This document shows, piece by piece, positions 32,658-42,412 of a stretch of 44,047 nucleotides of DNA. This DNA comes from Prochlorococcus sp. AG-670-O17 (GTDB lineage: Bacteria > Cyanobacteriota > Cyanobacteriia > PCC-6307 > Cyanobiaceae): the NCBI GenBank assembly GCA_003211315.1, contig QCTC01000008.1, forward strand, positions 1 to 44,047. The letters are read 5' to 3'. Made by a program: the position numbers and the translations under genes. Under the pieces are notes generated by a model. The model was not told the DNA's origin. It did not search any database and saw only the letters and a list, made by a program, of their open reading frames with translations. How positions within the stretch are numbered: position 1 is the first letter of the stretch; each line of letters opens with the position of its first letter.

Positions 32658-33620
32658 ATGAAGATTCTCTTAGTAGGTGCAACTGGAACTCTTGGAAGGC
32701 AGATAGCAAAGCAGGCTATTGAAGAGGGACATGAAGTTAGATGCTTTGTTAGGAATCCAAGGAAAGCTTCTTTCCTCCAAGAATGGGGTTGTGAACTTAC
32801 AAAAGGGAATTTACTTATCTCTGGGGATATAGATTATGCTCTGCAAGATATTGAGGTAGTTATTGATTGTGCGACTGGTAGACCTGAAGATTCCAAAAGT
32901 ATATATGAGACTGATTGGGATGGAAAACTTAATCTTTTTAATGCTTGTGAATCGAAAAAAATAAAAAGGGTTATTTTTCTCTCAATATTATTAACAGAAA
33001 AGTTTAGAAATGTACCTTTAATGGATGTTAAATATTGCACTGAAAAACTTATAGAGAAATCTAACTTCGACTACACGATATTTAAATGTGCTGCTTTTAT
33101 GCAGGGAGTTATTAGTCAATTTGCTATTCCGGTGTTAGACAGTCAAGCCGTATGGATGAGTGGCACTCCAACTAAAATTGCGTATATGAACACGCAAGAT
33201 ATGGCTAGAATTATTGTTTCCTCAATAAGTAATCCTAAATCTTACAAGCTTTCACTTCCTTTAGTTGGTCCAAAGGCATGGGATTCTGATGAAGTAATTT
33301 CATTATGCGAAAAATATAGTAATAAGAAAGCAAAGATTTTTAGAGTTTCGCCTTTTCTAATAAAATTAACTCAGAACGTGGTTTCATTTTTTCAAGACGC
33401 ACTAAATGTTTCTGAGAGATTAGCCTTCGCTGAAGTTACTAGTAGTGGAGTCCCCTTAGACGCCGATATGAGTAATACTTATGAAGTGTTAGATCTTAAA
33501 AAAGAAGATTCTACTTCTCTAGAAAGTTACATTAGAGAATATTATCAGCAAATTTTAAAAAGACTTAAAGAAATGGAAGCTGATCTTAACATTGAAGAAA
33601 AAAAGAGACTTCCATTCTAA
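32658..33620 (+). CDS. ycf39: Ycf39-type NAD(P)-binding protein
   Basis: 320 aa from an ATG, normal length. Atypical short-chain reductase with the Rossmann start KILLVGATGTLGRQIAKQAIEEGHEVRCFVRNPRKA (residues 2-38). Ycf39/HCF244 acts with high-light-inducible proteins in D1 synthesis and early photosystem II assembly, probably delivering chlorophyll. It follows petM in the same direction, and its end overlaps a longer frame of the next small gene. Confidence 0.94.
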   Translation: MKILLVGATGTLGRQIAKQAIEEGHEVRCFVRNPRKASFLQEWGCELTKGNLLISGDIDYALQDIEVVIDCATGRPEDSKSIYETDWDGKLNLFNACESKKIKRVIFLSILLTEKFRNVPLMDVKYCTEKLIEKSNFDYTIFKCAAFMQGVISQFAIPVLDSQAVWMSGTPTKIAYMNTQDMARIIVSSISNPKSYKLSLPLVGPKAWDSDEVISLCEKYSNKKAKIFRVSPFLIKLTQNVVSFFQDALNVSERLAFAEVTSSGVPLDADMSNTYEVLDLKKEDSTSLESYIREYYQQILKRLKEMEADLNIEEKKRLPF

Positions 33621-33660
33621 AGTTGCATTAAATAATTCTTATAGTATATTTGTACTATAT

Positions 33661-33885
33661 ATGAATTCAGCTATGTCTATTTCTAAATCTAAAAATCTGG
33701 AACGTAAATTAAATAATATTGCTCAAGAAGCAACTAATGAACTTAATAATGTTTGCGGATCATCTTTATGGGAGAGTTTAGGATTCGTGTTTTTCGATCA
33801 ATTAGAGGATCCTGATAAAATTGCAAAGGCAAATTTTTATTATGGTCAGCTACAAATAATTAATGAGATTAAATTTTCTATGTAA
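33661..33885 (+). CDS. Small hypothetical protein
   Basis: I take the ATG at 33661 (74 aa). A frame from 33592 would overlap ycf39 and add residues without family character; an ATG at 33673 is also possible. The protein is helical and soluble (NLERKLNNIAQEATNELNNVCGSSLWESLGFVFFDQLEDPDKIAKANFYYGQ). Function unknown. It could be in one transcript with ycf39. Confidence 0.6.
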   Translation: MNSAMSISKSKNLERKLNNIAQEATNELNNVCGSSLWESLGFVFFDQLEDPDKIAKANFYYGQLQIINEIKFSM

Positions 33886-33988
33886 ATTAAAATCTTTGAA
33901 ATTAACTTAATTCATCTGATGTAATTATGTTGAGGTAAATTTTGTTTATTATTTTCTGATAATATGAATCTAGAAAATAAATTATTTA

Positions 33989-34249
33989 ATGATAGAAACA
34001 TCTGGTGTAATAGAAAAGGAACAAGGAAATGGTTTTTATTTGGTTACTTTAGAACAACCCGAAGGTCACCAATGCTTATGCAGAGCAGCAGGTAAGTTAA
34101 CTAAATTTAGAATTAAATTGTTAGCAGGAGATAAAGTACTTGTGGAAATAAGCCCTTATGATCTAACAAGAGGAAGGATTACCTATCGTGAGAGAAATGC
34201 AGGCGGCCCTAGGTCTGGAAATTCTAAAAATAACGTAAGAAAGAAATAA
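33989..34249 (+). CDS. IF-1-like S1-domain protein
   Basis: 86 aa from an ATG. The S1/OB fold of translation initiation factor IF-1 is visible: ETSGVIEKEQGNGFYLVTLE, then AAGKLTKFRIKLLAGDKVLVEISPYDLTRGRITYRERN. It departs from canonical IF-1 by QCLCRAAGKL in place of ..VTAHISGKM.. and by a Gly/Asn/Lys-rich tail. The main infA is normally in the ribosomal-protein cluster, so this is probably a second, cyanobacterial-type copy with a modified RNA-binding face. Confidence 0.8.
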   Translation: MIETSGVIEKEQGNGFYLVTLEQPEGHQCLCRAAGKLTKFRIKLLAGDKVLVEISPYDLTRGRITYRERNAGGPRSGNSKNNVRKK

Positions 34250-34265
34250 GTAATAAAAAGTTTAC

Positions 34266-35636
34266 TTAGATGATATTTTGTATTGCTTCTTTGAATTCAC
34301 TGCGTTGTTTAACCCCTTGCCATTGTTTTTTAAGTAATTTATCTTTAAATAGTTGTATTGTAGGAGTTCCATTTATTCCTGCTTGTTTAGCGATTTCTTG
34401 ATCTTTATCGATATCAATTTCTATACCTTGTACAGCTCCATTAAATTCCTTAATCACTCTTTTAAGTTGTGGTTTTAATACATGGCATGGTCCACAACTT
34501 GGAGAGCTAAAAATAACTAATATTGGTTTATTGCTCTCATGATAAAGCTTCCTCAGTGCATAACTACCTTTTTGCCATTCAGAGTTTAAATCGAAAGTTT
34601 CTTCATTTGTCTCTTCTTCATTAAAACTTGAAGAAGACAATGTTTTTTCTGGTTCAGTTTTTTCTCTAACAATTATTTTTGATAAATTCTTCTCTGCTAA
34701 CCATCTCTCAGCAGCTAGTGCTGCCATGCATCCTGTTCCTGCAGCTGTAACTCCTTGCCGCCACTCAGAATCTACAACATCTCCAGCGGCAAATATGCCT
34801 TCTATAGAAGTTTCTGGTCTTCCTGAGTTACAAGCAATATATCCTTTTTTATCTAATTCAATTTTATTATCTAAAAACTTTGTATTAGGTGTGTGTCCAA
34901 TAGCATAAAAAAGTCCTTTAACTTTAATTTCCACGTTACCTTTTTGTGAATTAATAGTTTCAACATTTTCAAGCCAATCAGTACCATTTGCTTTCTCTAC
35001 TTTTGTGTTCCAGTGTATTTCAATCTTTGAATTAGCTTTTACTCTATCTATCATTGCGGCACTAGCCTTTAATTTTTCCGATCTAACGAGTAAATGAACC
35101 TTGCTGCCATATTTTGTGAGATATGCCGCTTCTTCACAGGCAGAATCTCCGCCTCCAATAACTGCTAATTCTTCATCTCTAAACTGTGGAGTTGCTCCAT
35201 CACAAATGGCGCAAGCACTTATCCCTTTGCTCCAAAATTTATCTTCATTTATAACACCTAACCTATTAGCACTTGCGCCAGTTGCGATAATAATTGAATT
35301 AGTTTTAATACTCCCCTCTAAAGTTTTTAGCTCAAAAGGACTTTTGCTGGTATCAATTGAAACTACATCACTTTCATATAAATTTGTGCCCCACCTTTCC
35401 GCTTGAGCTTTCATTAAGTCCATTAATTCAGGTCCTAATACTCCATCAGGAAAACCTGGATAGTTTTCAACGAACGTAGTTGTCATTAATTGGCCGCCTG
35501 GAATTCCACCAGAATTAAATCCAGTTACTAAAAGAGGTTGAAGGTTTGCACGAGCTGCATATATTGCAGCTGTATAACCTGCTGGTCCAGAACCTATTAT
35601 TACTAAATTTTCAATGTTGTTTTCTTTTATTCCCAT
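34266..35636 (-). CDS. NADPH-thioredoxin reductase fused to thioredoxin (NTRC type)
   Basis: 456 aa from an ATG. Residues 1-310 are a thioredoxin reductase: FAD-binding [16 protein letters not shown] (14-29), redox pair CAICDG near 139-144, NADPH-binding [13 protein letters not shown], and [14 protein letters not shown]. After a linker, residues 345-456 form a thioredoxin domain with active site [12 protein letters not shown] near 382. This fusion is NTRC, which reduces 2-Cys peroxiredoxins with NADPH and supports redox control in the dark. It is convergent to the IF-1-like gene with 16 bp between. Confidence 0.94.
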   Translation of the reverse strand: MGIKENNIENLVIIGSGPAGYTAAIYAARANLQPLLVTGFNSGGIPGGQLMTTTFVENYPGFPDGVLGPELMDLMKAQAERWGTNLYESDVVSIDTSKSPFELKTLEGSIKTNSIIIATGASANRLGVINEDKFWSKGISACAICDGATPQFRDEELAVIGGGDSACEEAAYLTKYGSKVHLLVRSEKLKASAAMIDRVKANSKIEIHWNTKVEKANGTDWLENVETINSQKGNVEIKVKGLFYAIGHTPNTKFLDNKIELDKKGYIACNSGRPETSIEGIFAAGDVVDSEWRQGVTAAGTGCMAALAAERWLAEKNLSKIIVREKTEPEKTLSSSSFNEEETNEETFDLNSEWQKGSYALRKLYHESNKPILVIFSSPSCGPCHVLKPQLKRVIKEFNGAVQGIEIDIDKDQEIAKQAGINGTPTIQLFKDKLLKKQWQGVKQRSEFKEAIQNII

Positions 35637-35694
35637 TTAAATATTGATTTATTTCTAATATTAATCAATAAGCCTTACTTATGAAGGTCGGATT

Positions 35695-35931
35695 TCACTC
35701 GATTAATTTCTCATTTATCTTTTGATTTAATAATTCTTTTAATTCGTTAGGGAAATTTAATACAGAATTTTTTAGGTTTTCATTTTCTTCACCAATATGC
35801 AATATCCATTCTCTGAATTCCTCTGCGATTGCGTAACTATCTTCATATTTTTCAAGAGTATCCATTACAGATATTCTGTTGGTCGCCCAACAGGTTGCTA
35901 CATCAATTCTTTTTCTTATAAAATTAGACAT
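35695..35931 (-). CDS. Small hypothetical protein
   Basis: 78 aa from an ATG. It is helical and soluble, starting MSNFIRKRIDVATCWATNRISVMDTLEKYEDSY, with a Glu/Asn-rich second half and no motif. It lies 59 bp upstream of NTRC on the same strand. Function unknown. Confidence 0.6.
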   Translation of the reverse strand: MSNFIRKRIDVATCWATNRISVMDTLEKYEDSYAIAEEFREWILHIGEENENLKNSVLNFPNELKELLNQKINEKLIE

Positions 35932-36085
35932 TACTAACTTGGAATTGACTATAGATAAGCATATGGATCGCTTTAGTCATTGTCTAATAAGTTACAACTT
36001 TGTACTTTCAAACAATAATTTAATATTTAGTTAATATTTGACTCTTTGTTTGCTGTGAATATAAAGAAAATGTAAAGAATTAGGT

Positions 36086-36664
36086 CTAAACTGCCTCTGT
36101 ATGATTTACGAGTAACCTTTCAACTTCATCAAATCCCTCTTTTGCTGAATTTATTGCAAGTTCCTCGCTAACTTTTTCTTCAGAAACTAATTTTGATGAT
36201 ATTTTTCTTAAAAGAATTTCTTTTTTATCTCTTAATGAAATAACTATTTCCTCTTCAATAATAGACTTTATAGCTTTAGAAATTATTTTTTTATCATTCG
36301 CTTCTTCAAACGTACCCTGTACAAGTTCTTTTATGAATAATCTATGCACCTCACTGCTTCTAAGAAAACTTTCAGTAGCATTTATGATTCCTTCAACAAG
36401 AGCTTCATCAGGTTCAGAGTCATTTTCGGCTAATTTAAATTCCCAATCTAGATGTCTTCTTTGCCATCCTGATGAATGAAGGCTAGGCATTACTGTTTGA
36501 GAATAGGTATCAACTGACATTTCATAAATTCTTTCAGCTAGCTTTTCACACCAGTCTTTACCATGTTTTTCTAAGTTTCTCTGCATGGTTTGTCTTGGAA
36601 CAGCATGGCCTCCATGATGACTATGACAAACTCCATCTGGGCATTCGATAGCTTTTATGCTCAT
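36086..36664 (-). CDS. Conserved-looking picocyanobacterial hypothetical protein
   Basis: 192 aa from an ATG. The N-terminus is rich in His and Cys (ECPDGVCHSHHGGHAVPRQ, residues 7-25) and could bind a metal. A long helical part follows (WCEKLAERIYEMSVDTYSQTVMPSLHSSGWQRRHLDWEFKLAEND...). No membrane segment or signal peptide. It is divergent from the transhydrogenase operon, 132 bp away. Function unknown. Confidence 0.75.
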   Translation of the reverse strand: MSIKAIECPDGVCHSHHGGHAVPRQTMQRNLEKHGKDWCEKLAERIYEMSVDTYSQTVMPSLHSSGWQRRHLDWEFKLAENDSEPDEALVEGIINATESFLRSSEVHRLFIKELVQGTFEEANDKKIISKAIKSIIEEEIVISLRDKKEILLRKISSKLVSEEKVSEELAINSAKEGFDEVERLLVNHTEAV

Positions 36665-36796
36665 TAGATTTTTAATACTTATATATTTTTCATAGCCATG
36701 ATTTAAAGAAAAGAAAATATATTTTTAACAAAACTCAAACTCCAAGACTTTTGACTTTATTCAAATTATCTTTAGTATGTTTAAAACTACTATAAA

Positions 36797-37927
36797 TTGA
36801 CAAAGATACTCATTCCTATTGAAACAGCCTCTGGAGAGAGAAGAGTTTCAGCTACTCCCTCAGCTGTAAAAAAATTAAAGGGTCTTGGATGCGAAGTTTT
36901 TGTAGAAGGTTCAGCTGGAGAACTATCAGGGTTTAGCGACACTTTATACAAAGAATCTGGAGGTGAAATTGTTAGTAAATCTAATATAAATATTTGGGAG
37001 AATGCCGATGTTGTTTTTTGTGTTCAACCTCCTTCTGAATCTAATTTAAGCAAGTTAAAAAAAGGTGCTATTCTGCTAGGCCTTTTAAATCCATATGCTA
37101 ATGAAAAACTTCAAAAAACTATTACTAGTAAAAAGATCTCAGCTTTATCAATGGAATTACTTCCAAGGATTAGTAGAGCTCAATCATCGGATGTACTTTC
37201 TTCTCAAGCCAATATCGCAGGATATAAAGCAGTTCTTTTAGCAGCAAGTGAACTTGATAGATATTTTCCGATGCTTATGACTGCAGCAGGAACTGTACAG
37301 CCTGCGAAAGTTGTTGTTCTTGGTGGAGGAGTTGCAGGATTGCAGGCAGTTGCCACTGCAAAAAGACTTGGAGCTATTGTTTTCGTGTCAGATATTAGGC
37401 CAGCTGTAAAAGAGCAAGTTGAATCTCTTGGAGCAAGATTTATAGAACTTCCTGAAATTGACGAAAAACCAAGCGAATCAGGTGGTTATGCAAAAGCAGT
37501 TACGCCTGAATTCCTTTCTAAACAAAAGGCTACCTTAACTAAATATTTATCCGAAGCTGATGTTGCTGTTTGTACTGCACAAGTCTTAGGTAAAAAAGCT
37601 CCTGTTTTAATCGATTCTCATATGATTGAAAAGATGCGACCTGGAGCAGTAGTTATTGATTTGGCCGTATCTCAAGGAGGTAATTGCGAAGGCACAAAAT
37701 CTAATGAAACTATTATTAGGAATGGAGTAAAGCTAATAGGAGCTGGCGAGTTGCCATCATCTGTTCCTTATGATGCAAGTACACTTTATGCTAAGAACCT
37801 CACATCTTTGATTACACCTTTCATAAAAGATGGTGTAATTAATCTAGATAAAGAGGATGAATTAATCTCTGGCTGTTTATTAAGTAATGAAGGAGTTATC
37901 CTTCAAAATAAAGTTTTTGAAAAATGA
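36797..37927 (+). CDS. pntA1: NAD(P) transhydrogenase alpha subunit, part 1
   Basis: 376 aa with a TTG start. This is domain I of transhydrogenase, which binds NAD(H): KILIPIETASGERRVSATPSAVKKL at the start, VVVLGGGVAGLQAVATAKRLGAIVFVSDIRPAV near 172-204, and RPGAVVIDLAVSQGGNCE near 290. It works with PntA2 and PntB in the membrane to pass hydride from NADH to NADP+ driven by the proton gradient. It is first gene of a three-gene operon. Confidence 0.95.
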   Translation: MTKILIPIETASGERRVSATPSAVKKLKGLGCEVFVEGSAGELSGFSDTLYKESGGEIVSKSNINIWENADVVFCVQPPSESNLSKLKKGAILLGLLNPYANEKLQKTITSKKISALSMELLPRISRAQSSDVLSSQANIAGYKAVLLAASELDRYFPMLMTAAGTVQPAKVVVLGGGVAGLQAVATAKRLGAIVFVSDIRPAVKEQVESLGARFIELPEIDEKPSESGGYAKAVTPEFLSKQKATLTKYLSEADVAVCTAQVLGKKAPVLIDSHMIEKMRPGAVVIDLAVSQGGNCEGTKSNETIIRNGVKLIGAGELPSSVPYDASTLYAKNLTSLITPFIKDGVINLDKEDELISGCLLSNEGVILQNKVFEK

Positions 37928-37942
37928 GGTCTTATTTTAATT

Positions 37943-38239
37943 ATGAATTTTGATAGCTTGCTCTGGGTTTTATTGCTTGGAAGTTTATTAGGACTGGAGT
38001 TAATAGGTAAAGTACCTCCAACACTTCATACACCCTTAATGAGTGGAGCAAATGCCATCTCAGGAATAACAATGTTGGCAGCATTAACTGCAATTATAAA
38101 AGCAGAGCCAAATAGTCCATTATTAATAATCGGATCAATATCTCTAGGATTTGCTCTTTTTAACGTTGTAGGCGGGTTTTTTGTCACGGACAGAATGCTT
38201 GCCATGTTTAGTCGTAAACCTACAAAAAAAAATAAATAA
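37943..38239 (+). CDS. pntA2: NAD(P) transhydrogenase alpha subunit, part 2
   Basis: 98 aa from an ATG. It contains three transmembrane helices and the family stretch IGKVPPTLHTPLMSGANAISGITMLAAL. It forms the proton channel with PntB. The split of PntA into two polypeptides is usual in cyanobacteria. It lies 15 bp after pntA1 and 17 bp before pntB. Confidence 0.94.
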   Translation: MNFDSLLWVLLLGSLLGLELIGKVPPTLHTPLMSGANAISGITMLAALTAIIKAEPNSPLLIIGSISLGFALFNVVGGFFVTDRMLAMFSRKPTKKNK

Positions 38240-38256
38240 TTAATCAACTTATTAAA

Positions 38257-39693
38257 ATGAATCTTCCTGATATTATTAAATTCGTTATAGATCTTCTAGC
38301 AGTGCTGTTGTTAGCACTTGGGATAAAAGGTTTATCAAAAGTTAGGTCTGCTAGAGAAGCGAATATATTAGCAGCATTCGCTATGCTCCTTTCTGTTTTA
38401 GGTTTACTCTTTTACTATTTAGGTACTTCTGGAATCCCAGCTCAATCATGGGCTTGGATCATTGTTGGATCTTTATTGGGAAGTTTTTTTGGAACTTTAC
38501 TTGCTAAGAAAGTCCCAATGACATCAATGCCAGAGACGGTAGCCTTGTTCAATGGTTTTGGAGGAATGTCTTCTCTATTAGTAGCTATTGGTGCATTTTT
38601 ATTTCCTTTTAATGTTGTAGCAAAAGCAGGATCTTTAGAACCTTTTATTAATGATGTTTCAATTTCAGTTTCAATATTTGTTGGGGCCATTACTTTTTCA
38701 GGTTCAATCGTGGCCATGGCAAAACTACAAGGTTGGCTGTCCACCCCTGGATGGACTCAGGTTAAAGCTAGGCATTTTGTAAATATTGTTTTTGGTGTCA
38801 CTTCATTAATAGCCTTTATATACCTAATAAGTGGGAATATTAGTTCGATTTGGCTTTTAGTTATAGCCTCTACTCTTTTAGGAATAGGGGTAACTTTGCC
38901 AATAGGTGGAGCAGATATGCCTGTTGTTATATCTCTTTTAAATAGCTATTCAGGAATTGCAGCTGCAGCTGCAGGCTTCGTTGTGGACAGCCAGCTTTTA
39001 ATTGTAGCCGGTGCAATGGTGGGAGCAGCAGGCTTGATATTAACTCAGGTAATGTGCAAAGGAATGAACAGATCTCTGATTTCTGTTCTTTTTGGAGGCT
39101 CTTTATCTGCACAAACTACTACATCTTCTGGGTCAGGGGAATATACAAATATAACTTCCTGTAGTGTTGAAGAATGTGCATTAACATTAGAGGCAGCAAA
39201 TAGGGTAATCGTTGTTCCTGGATATGGTCTTGCTGTGGCTCAAGCACAACATACTTTGAGAGAAGTAACAAAAAAACTAGAACAAAATGGTATTGAAGTT
39301 GTATATGCGATTCATCCTGTAGCAGGCAGGATGCCAGGACATATGAATGTTCTTTTGGCAGAAGCAGATGTTCCTTATGAACAACTCAAAGAAATGGATG
39401 TTATTAATCCTGAATTCCCAGCAACAGATGTTGTTTTGGTCTTAGGGGCAAATGATGTTGTTAATCCTCAAGCAAAAAATGATAAGAGTTCTCCTTTATA
39501 CGGAATGCCTGTTCTTGATGTCCAAGAAGCAAGAACAGTCTTTGTAATAAAAAGAGGAATGAGCGCTGGTTATTCGGGCATAAAGAATGATTTGTTTGAC
39601 CTGCCAAATACCTCTATGGTTTTTGGTGATGCCAAGAAAGTTTTAAGTGAGTTAATTGGAGAATTAAAGGATCTAGGAGTTGGCGATAAATAG
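38257..39693 (+). CDS. pntB: NAD(P) transhydrogenase beta subunit
   Basis: 478 aa from an ATG, normal length. Eight or nine transmembrane helices (residues 5-280) are followed by the NADP(H)-binding domain III with VIVVPGYGLAVAQAQHTLREV, AIHPVAGRMPGHMNVLLAEA and LVLGANDVVNPQAKNDKSSPLYGMPVLDV. It binds NADP(H) and forms most of the proton path. Its end overlaps the next gene by a few bases, so the hydrolase that follows is probably translated with it. Confidence 0.97.
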   Translation: MNLPDIIKFVIDLLAVLLLALGIKGLSKVRSAREANILAAFAMLLSVLGLLFYYLGTSGIPAQSWAWIIVGSLLGSFFGTLLAKKVPMTSMPETVALFNGFGGMSSLLVAIGAFLFPFNVVAKAGSLEPFINDVSISVSIFVGAITFSGSIVAMAKLQGWLSTPGWTQVKARHFVNIVFGVTSLIAFIYLISGNISSIWLLVIASTLLGIGVTLPIGGADMPVVISLLNSYSGIAAAAAGFVVDSQLLIVAGAMVGAAGLILTQVMCKGMNRSLISVLFGGSLSAQTTTSSGSGEYTNITSCSVEECALTLEAANRVIVVPGYGLAVAQAQHTLREVTKKLEQNGIEVVYAIHPVAGRMPGHMNVLLAEADVPYEQLKEMDVINPEFPATDVVLVLGANDVVNPQAKNDKSSPLYGMPVLDVQEARTVFVIKRGMSAGYSGIKNDLFDLPNTSMVFGDAKKVLSELIGELKDLGVGDK

Positions 39694-40774
39694 TAATCTC
39701 TCATTTAAGTTCTCAGATTATATAAACAAAAGACCTTTTAATCAGGCTTTTCCTTGGATTGGAGGGGATCTTCAAACTTTAAGGGATACATTTGTTTTTG
39801 ATCTTCTCCAAGCTAAAACAAATAAAAAAATACTTTTACCAATAAATAATATTCTTTCAGAAAAATTTGATGGTGATTATCTTTTAGGGTTCTTAGAGTT
39901 CCCAGAGAACTTAGATTGTTTAAAAGGAATTGTTCTTATTACTCATGGATTAGGAGGATCTACTAGGCGTTTTGGGTTAAAACGAATTGCTAGAAAGTTA
40001 GTTAATAATGGATTTGGAGTTCTTAAATTAAATCTTAGAGGGGCTGGTTCAGCTAGATATTTGGCGAAAGGGAATTATTCCGCAAGATGTTCGAATGATG
40101 TTATTTTGGGGCTTAAAATTTTTAGACAACTTCTTAATTCTGAATTAAAAGATTCTTTAAAAAATAAAGAAGATTTACCTATATTTGGAGTTGGATTATC
40201 TTTAGGAGGAACTATTCTTCTTAATGCCTGCTTAGACCACAGCTCAAAAAATAATAGTAGAAAATTATTAGATGGTTTGGCTTGCGTTAGTAGCCCTTTA
40301 GATTTATTATCTTGCAGCAATTGTATAGAAAGACCTCGAAATTTTTTATATCAAAAATGGTTAATGCAACGTTTGAAAAGGCAATTATGGGATGGATTTA
40401 AAAACGAAGGGATTTTATTGCCTAAAAGTATCTTGAGTAAAAAAATTAAAGGTTTAAAAACGATAGGAGAATTTGATGCAAATTTCACTGCACCTAGTTG
40501 GGGATTCAAATCTTTAGAGGATTATTATTATCAATCTTCACCTATTTTTAGGATTCAAAATTTAATTAAGAATCTTCCCCCTACTCTTTTAATCCACGCT
40601 AAGGATGATCCTTGGGTTCCATATCAATCTACTTTAAATTTAAAAAATTCTTTGAATGAATCATTTGATAAATTAACTATTCTAATAACTGATAAAGGGG
40701 GGCATAATGGTTTTCATTCAAATAATGGTTGTTGGTCTGATGAAGCAGTTAAGAATTGGCTTTTAAGTCTTTAA
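39680..40774 (+). CDS. YheT-type alpha/beta hydrolase
   Basis: 364 aa if started at a TTG at 39680. AGGAG ends right before this TTG with no spacing, whereas an ATA at 39686 would have a normal 6-base spacing, so the true start is uncertain by two codons. Typical YheT features: QAFPWIGGDLQTLRD near residue 24, LITHGLGGSTRRF near 93, nucleophile elbow GVGLSLGG near 174, the Asp in HAKDDPWVP near 311, and His in DKGGHNGFHSNNG near 340. The substrate is probably an ester or lipid. It overlaps the pntB end. Confidence 0.9.
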   Translation: MAINSNLSFKFSDYINKRPFNQAFPWIGGDLQTLRDTFVFDLLQAKTNKKILLPINNILSEKFDGDYLLGFLEFPENLDCLKGIVLITHGLGGSTRRFGLKRIARKLVNNGFGVLKLNLRGAGSARYLAKGNYSARCSNDVILGLKIFRQLLNSELKDSLKNKEDLPIFGVGLSLGGTILLNACLDHSSKNNSRKLLDGLACVSSPLDLLSCSNCIERPRNFLYQKWLMQRLKRQLWDGFKNEGILLPKSILSKKIKGLKTIGEFDANFTAPSWGFKSLEDYYYQSSPIFRIQNLIKNLPPTLLIHAKDDPWVPYQSTLNLKNSLNESFDKLTILITDKGGHNGFHSNNGCWSDEAVKNWLLSL

Positions 40775-40796
40775 GAAATATATGTTTTTTTTAAAA

Positions 40797-41144
40797 TTAT
40801 TTTTCAAAAGGAGTTTTTTTGAAAATCCACTTTTCGATTGGATTACCATTAATTACATGAGAGGTGAAAATTTCTGATACTTTTTCTGGAGAAACTTTTT
40901 CATACCAGATGCCTTCAGGCCAAATAAGAAGAATTGGTCCATTTTTACATATCCTTAAACAATCAACTTTAGATCTCATTATTTGTATATTTCTTGAAGA
41001 AGAATCATTCTCATAATTTTTTAAAGTCTTTTTAAGACATTCCCAAGTCTTATTACCTTCATCGCCTTTAAAACACTTTTGTTTTGTAGGAGTTGCACAA
41101 AGTAATAAGTGCTTTGAAACCCATTTACTCTTTTTTAAATTAAT
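40797..41144 (-). CDS. Thioredoxin-like [2Fe-2S] ferredoxin
   Basis: A frame from an ATG at 40979 gives only 60 aa and lacks half of the cluster ligands. The frame is open upstream to 41144, where an ATT codon would give NLKKSKWVSKHLLLCATPTK, the usual start of such proteins. The full protein is about 115 aa with Cys at 16 and 24 and the pair in VDCLRICKNGP, the C-x7-C...C-x3-C pattern of thioredoxin-like ferredoxins. There is no ATG, GTG or TTG between 41144 and 40979 at a sensible place, so a non-AUG start or a start lost by mutation are the two options. Confidence 0.72.
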   Translation of the reverse strand: MNLKKSKWVSKHLLLCATPTKQKCFKGDEGNKTWECLKKTLKNYENDSSSRNIQIMRSKVDCLRICKNGPILLIWPEGIWYEKVSPEKVSEIFTSHVINGNPIEKWIFKKTPFEK

Positions 41145-41344
41145 TTGTAGTAATGCGATTAAGATAATTCTAAGTCATGGTAAAAACATCCTTCAAAAAT
41201 TTTATTTCAAAGGGTCAATGAACTGAAATTGTTTAAAACTTGCTATGTCTTATTTTTGTTTAAATAGTGCAAAAAATGCAAAATAGGGCAAGACGGAAAT
41301 TGGAAGATCAGAGATAATATCAAAGATTGCCTTTACCTTTTGTT

Positions 41345-42130
41345 TTATTTTACCGAAAAAGTTACTCCCATAACAGCAGTAATATCTTTTCTTATACTTG
41401 TTGTATCGTAAGATCCCCAACTACTTACTTTGGTTGAATTAGGTACTGTTATTTGAAAAACACCAGTATTAACATTCTTCAAACCTCCAACTTCAGATCC
41501 AGCTTGTATCGATATTGCTTCAGCTCTTATCCTTGCGTCCTTGGCAGCTTTAGCAAGCATATCTATTCTTTTATCTGCCAATTTTGAATAAGTAAACTTT
41601 GGAGCGCTAGGTTTAACTAATACCCCTTGCCCTAGGAGGTCAGTTACTTGACTATGAGTCTCCCTAATTTTGTAAACATCCCTACTGGCTATTCTAATAT
41701 CTTGATAAGTTATCCACTCAGTTCTTATTATTTCGTTTGTTTTAGGATTCTTTGTTTCGTATTCCCTAATGCTAGCTGGCCCTTTATAGATTGTAGTTTT
41801 CTTTTTATCATCCTCTATGCCATTAGCTTTCAAAAATTGTATTGTTTTTTCAAGTGATAACTTATGATTATTAAAAGAATCAATTTGGGAATCACCAGAA
41901 GTTCTAACTTGAACCGTCCACCTTGCAATATCGCTTATAATTGTTTCAGTACTTGTACCAGTAACTGTTATATAATTATCTGCCATACTAATTCCTCTAA
42001 CTAGGACAGTTGAAGCTCCTATAAATCCACCAAGAGATAGTACACCCATCGCAAAAACTAAAGAGGGAGTTCGACGTAGTATGTTAATTGATTCTTTTGG
42101 TAAGGATTTAAGAAGAGAAATAATTTTCAT
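41345..42130 (-). CDS. SIMPL-domain (DUF541) protein, membrane-anchored
   Basis: 261 aa from an ATG. One N-terminal transmembrane helix (PSLVFAMGVLSLGGFIGASTVLV, residues 23-45) anchors a periplasmic SIMPL domain: ITVTGTSTETIISDIARWTVQV, then the regular DUF541 core with KLADKRIDMLAKAAKDARIRAEAISIQAGSEVGGLKNV and an ending VTFSVK. The family forms ring-shaped oligomers and has no firm enzymatic role. It lies as a single gene. Confidence 0.9.
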   Translation of the reverse strand: MKIISLLKSLPKESINILRRTPSLVFAMGVLSLGGFIGASTVLVRGISMADNYITVTGTSTETIISDIARWTVQVRTSGDSQIDSFNNHKLSLEKTIQFLKANGIEDDKKKTTIYKGPASIREYETKNPKTNEIIRTEWITYQDIRIASRDVYKIRETHSQVTDLLGQGVLVKPSAPKFTYSKLADKRIDMLAKAAKDARIRAEAISIQAGSEVGGLKNVNTGVFQITVPNSTKVSSWGSYDTTSIRKDITAVMGVTFSVK

Positions 42131-42412
42131 TTTTTAAATTTTAAATAGAACTTTCAAAAGTTACACCAAATATAGTGTGACAATTATTTAGTTGGTTTTT
42201 TATTATTACAGAGTATTTTTTGTATGCAATAGTTAATTTTTTATTTTAAAAAATTAACATACCAAAAACTTCTCAATTTAACTATAGATAGGGAAAACAT
42301 TTTTAATTGATTCAAACAACTTTGGAAAATCACAGTTTTATTCGATAGAGAAAATTTAAATTATAATGGAAAAATTAATACTATTTAGATTTATTTATTT
42401 CAGGATATAGTT

